A stretch of DNA of 7,210 nt, taken from the NCBI GenBank assembly GCA_030042955.1, contig JASHYQ010000109.1, positions 1 to 7,210 of the forward strand, written 5' to 3'. The notes beneath the pieces were generated by a model, which was given only the letters and a program-made list of their open reading frames with translations, searched no databases and was not told the DNA's origin. This DNA comes from Thermoplasmata archaeon (GTDB lineage: Archaea > Thermoplasmatota > Thermoplasmata > Lutacidiplasmatales > UBA184). Below are positions 5,468-7,210 of the stretch, one piece after another. The position numbers were made by a program, and so were the translations under genes. Position 1 is the stretch's first letter; the number at the start of each line of letters is the position of its first letter.

Positions 5468-7201
5468 TTATACTTCGGGGTCCGGGGCGCGCGGACCTCG
5501 ACTGCTCGAGCGTCGGGTGGGCGTTCCGGCCTCCTTCGCCCGACGTTCCCGGCCTTCCGCCGAGAGGCGACGGACGATGCGGCGCATCGCTCGTTCGCGT
5601 CGGACCTCGGCGGCCTGGTATCGGACGTCCCGGGTCTCCCGGGTCAGGAGGACCACGACCCGGCCCAGCGAGCTCCGCCCGGTCCGGCCCCGCCGCTGGA
5701 TTGCCCGGATCTCGCTCGGAACCGACTCGAAGAACACGACGAGGTCGACATCCGGGACGTCGAGGCCCTCCTCCGCGACGCTGCTCGCGACCATGATGGG
5801 GAAGCTCCCGGCCCGGAAGCCGGCGAGGATGTGGGCCTGCTCCTTCTGGTTCATCCCCTTGTCCTCCGGGTCCCGCGTGGCCTGGCCGACGAACCGGCCC
5901 ACCTTCCACCCCTGCTGTTCGAGCATGTCCTGGATCGATTGGATCGTGTCACGGTACTGCGCGAAGACCAGGATGCGGACCTTCCGGCCGTCGGCCTTGT
6001 CGAGGACCTCCCGGACCAGGGTGACGAGGGCATCGAGCTTGGGGTGCGAGGGCTCCCTCGACGTGCGGAGGTACTCCTCCGATTCCTCCCGCGACCGGAC
6101 GACCTGGGGGAGCTTCAGGAAGGCCAGGTCCCCGCGGGAGGGCTTCGGTTTGGCGGCGACCCGGTCGAGATACTGGACGAACGGGGCAAGCCCCTGGGTC
6201 TCGAGCCGCTCTTGGGCGTGGTGCAGGTGCAGGAGAACGAGCTGGTGGAAGAGGGGCCCGAAGCGACGGACCATCGGACCGGGGCGAGCGAAGATCTCCG
6301 CTCGGAGGGCAATCAGGTCCTTGACCGAGAGGGAGGTGATCGGCTTCTTCCGGAGGAACCCCATCTTCTGGAGCTTGCGGGCTGACTCATGGGCCGCCTC
6401 CTCGAGGGCGGCCCGGATCCGCTGCGCGACGGGCGGGAGGTCGACCCAGACATAGTCGACATCGATCGGGTGAACGTACTCCGCGACGCCGGGGTCCTCC
6501 CGGCTCCTCGCCTCGACCCGCTGGACGCCGAGGTGGGCGACCACCTCCTCGATCCGCTCGTTCTTTCCCCCGGGGGAGGCGGTGAGGCCGAGCACTCGGC
6601 CTCCGGTGGGCCGTTCGGTCCGGTACCGCTCGGCGATCGGAACGTAGACGTACTTGCCGACAGCGTGGTGGGCCTCGTCGAAGACCACCAGAGCGACCTC
6701 GCGGAGGTCGTACCGGCCCGCGGCGAGGTCGTTCTGGACGATTTCTGGGGTCGCGAAGACGATGTCGGCGTCGGCCCACGTTCCTTCTCGTATCGGCCGT
6801 CGCACCGTACCCGTGAACCGCGCCGTACGGAGCGGGACGAGCCATTGACGGAAAGAGTCGGCATGCTGCTGGACGAGAGGACGGGTCGGTGCGAGGACCA
6901 GGACCTTCGCTTCCTGACGACGGAGCACCTCGGCCGCGACGAGCGCGGCGATGACCGTCTTCCCGAGGCCCGTCGGGAGCACGACGAGCAGGTCCTCCTC
7001 CAGCCCGGTCCGTGCCAGCTCGAGCTGGAACGGCAGGGCTCGGATCACGCACGGTCGGAGCAACGGATGCTCGACCAACCCCTCCGCGACCCGCCAGACC
7101 TCCGGAAACCCCTCCGGCCGCGCCCGTCGGTACGGCCCTCCGGGCGTTGGGGCGGGCTCGCCGGGACCGACGAACTCCTCCAGGCGGCGCTGGGCTCCCA
7201 C
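5468..7201 (-). CDS. hef: Hef/FANCM-type superfamily 2 DNA helicase without nuclease domain
   Basis: The protein belongs to the archaeal Hef / eukaryotic FANCM-Mph1 helicase family, which remodels stalled replication forks and branched DNA using ATP. Motifs in order: HPLLRP near 45-50, Walker A LPTGLGKT (75-82), APTRPLV (104-110), TPEI (151-154), DEAH (175-178), LTASPGG (206-212), ILVFAQYRDT (410-419), SSVAEEGLDVP (473-483) and QRRGRTGR (502-509). An Arg/Lys-rich helical insert between the two RecA-like lobes (about 260-400) matches the family's thumb region. About 70 residues follow motif VI; they are basic and low in complexity towards the end. No ERCC4 nuclease motif (GDY...ERK) or HhH repeats follow. 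The length is 577 residues, against roughly 750-800 for full Hef. The GTG at 7201 is provisional: GGAG lies only 2 bases upstream, and the frame stays open to the right edge, so the true start may lie outside. The stop (TAA, 5470-5468) is 44 bases from the kdp TATA box. Confidence 0.9.
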   Translation of the reverse strand: MGAQRRLEEFVGPGEPAPTPGGPYRRARPEGFPEVWRVAEGLVEHPLLRPCVIRALPFQLELARTGLEEDLLVVLPTGLGKTVIAALVAAEVLRRQEAKVLVLAPTRPLVQQHADSFRQWLVPLRTARFTGTVRRPIREGTWADADIVFATPEIVQNDLAAGRYDLREVALVVFDEAHHAVGKYVYVPIAERYRTERPTGGRVLGLTASPGGKNERIEEVVAHLGVQRVEARSREDPGVAEYVHPIDVDYVWVDLPPVAQRIRAALEEAAHESARKLQKMGFLRKKPITSLSVKDLIALRAEIFARPGPMVRRFGPLFHQLVLLHLHHAQERLETQGLAPFVQYLDRVAAKPKPSRGDLAFLKLPQVVRSREESEEYLRTSREPSHPKLDALVTLVREVLDKADGRKVRILVFAQYRDTIQSIQDMLEQQGWKVGRFVGQATRDPEDKGMNQKEQAHILAGFRAGSFPIMVASSVAEEGLDVPDVDLVVFFESVPSEIRAIQRRGRTGRSSLGRVVVLLTRETRDVRYQAAEVRRERAMRRIVRRLSAEGRERRAKEAGTPTRRSSSRGPRAPDPEV

Positions 7202-7210
7202 GACTCCTCG

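Noticed and set aside
5517..6455. A 312-codon plus-strand open frame downstream of the TATA-like element at 5464-5473
   Set aside because: It lies opposite conserved helicase motifs, and its Arg/Ser/Thr-rich product resembles no family. The nearby TATA-like element alone is not enough to call a gene.

Overview
The window is GC-rich and tightly packed, and every gene I can support lies on the minus strand. It reads as archaeal, for three reasons. There is a Hef/FANCM-type helicase gene. The main operon has an archaeal-type TATA element (TTAAATAC) a short distance before its first start codon. Internal genes of that operon use GGAGG-type ribosome binding sites. A high-GC euryarchaeal-type lineage, perhaps within Thermoplasmatota, is my best guess, but this is inference because no marker gene is present.

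Layout in the direction of transcription (right to left). (1) About 7201-5468: a Hef-type superfamily 2 DNA helicase, complete at its C-terminus, with no ERCC4 nuclease or HhH domains after the helicase core. (2) 5467-5385: an 83-base gap holding the kdp promoter and a weak inverted repeat. (3) 5384-744: a complete high-affinity K+ pump operon, kdpF-kdpA-kdpB-kdpC, with gaps of 10 and 9 bases and then an ATGA overlap. kdpF is a 42-residue gene found by reading the sequence directly. (4) 739-1: a fifth gene, 4 bases after kdpC and running off the left edge, encoding a tandem universal-stress-protein (Usp) domain protein. Its Shine-Dalgarno sequence overlaps the kdpC stop codon.

How the genes work together: KdpA is the channel-like K+ subunit, KdpB the P-type ATPase, KdpC the single-span accessory subunit and KdpF the small stabilising peptide. 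No KdpD/KdpE sensor-regulator pair is visible. A soluble Usp protein occupies the position after kdpC instead, which suggests K+-linked regulation or nucleotide sensing. This resembles the extra gene after kdpC in haloarchaeal kdp operons (kdpQ), recalled from memory and not verified. The helicase is an upstream neighbour with its own role in replication-fork repair.

No wholly new system is evident. The most interesting points are the kdp-Usp pairing, the altered selectivity-filter loops of KdpA, and the nuclease-less Hef. I saw no tRNA, rRNA, CRISPR, insertion sequence or convincing terminator.
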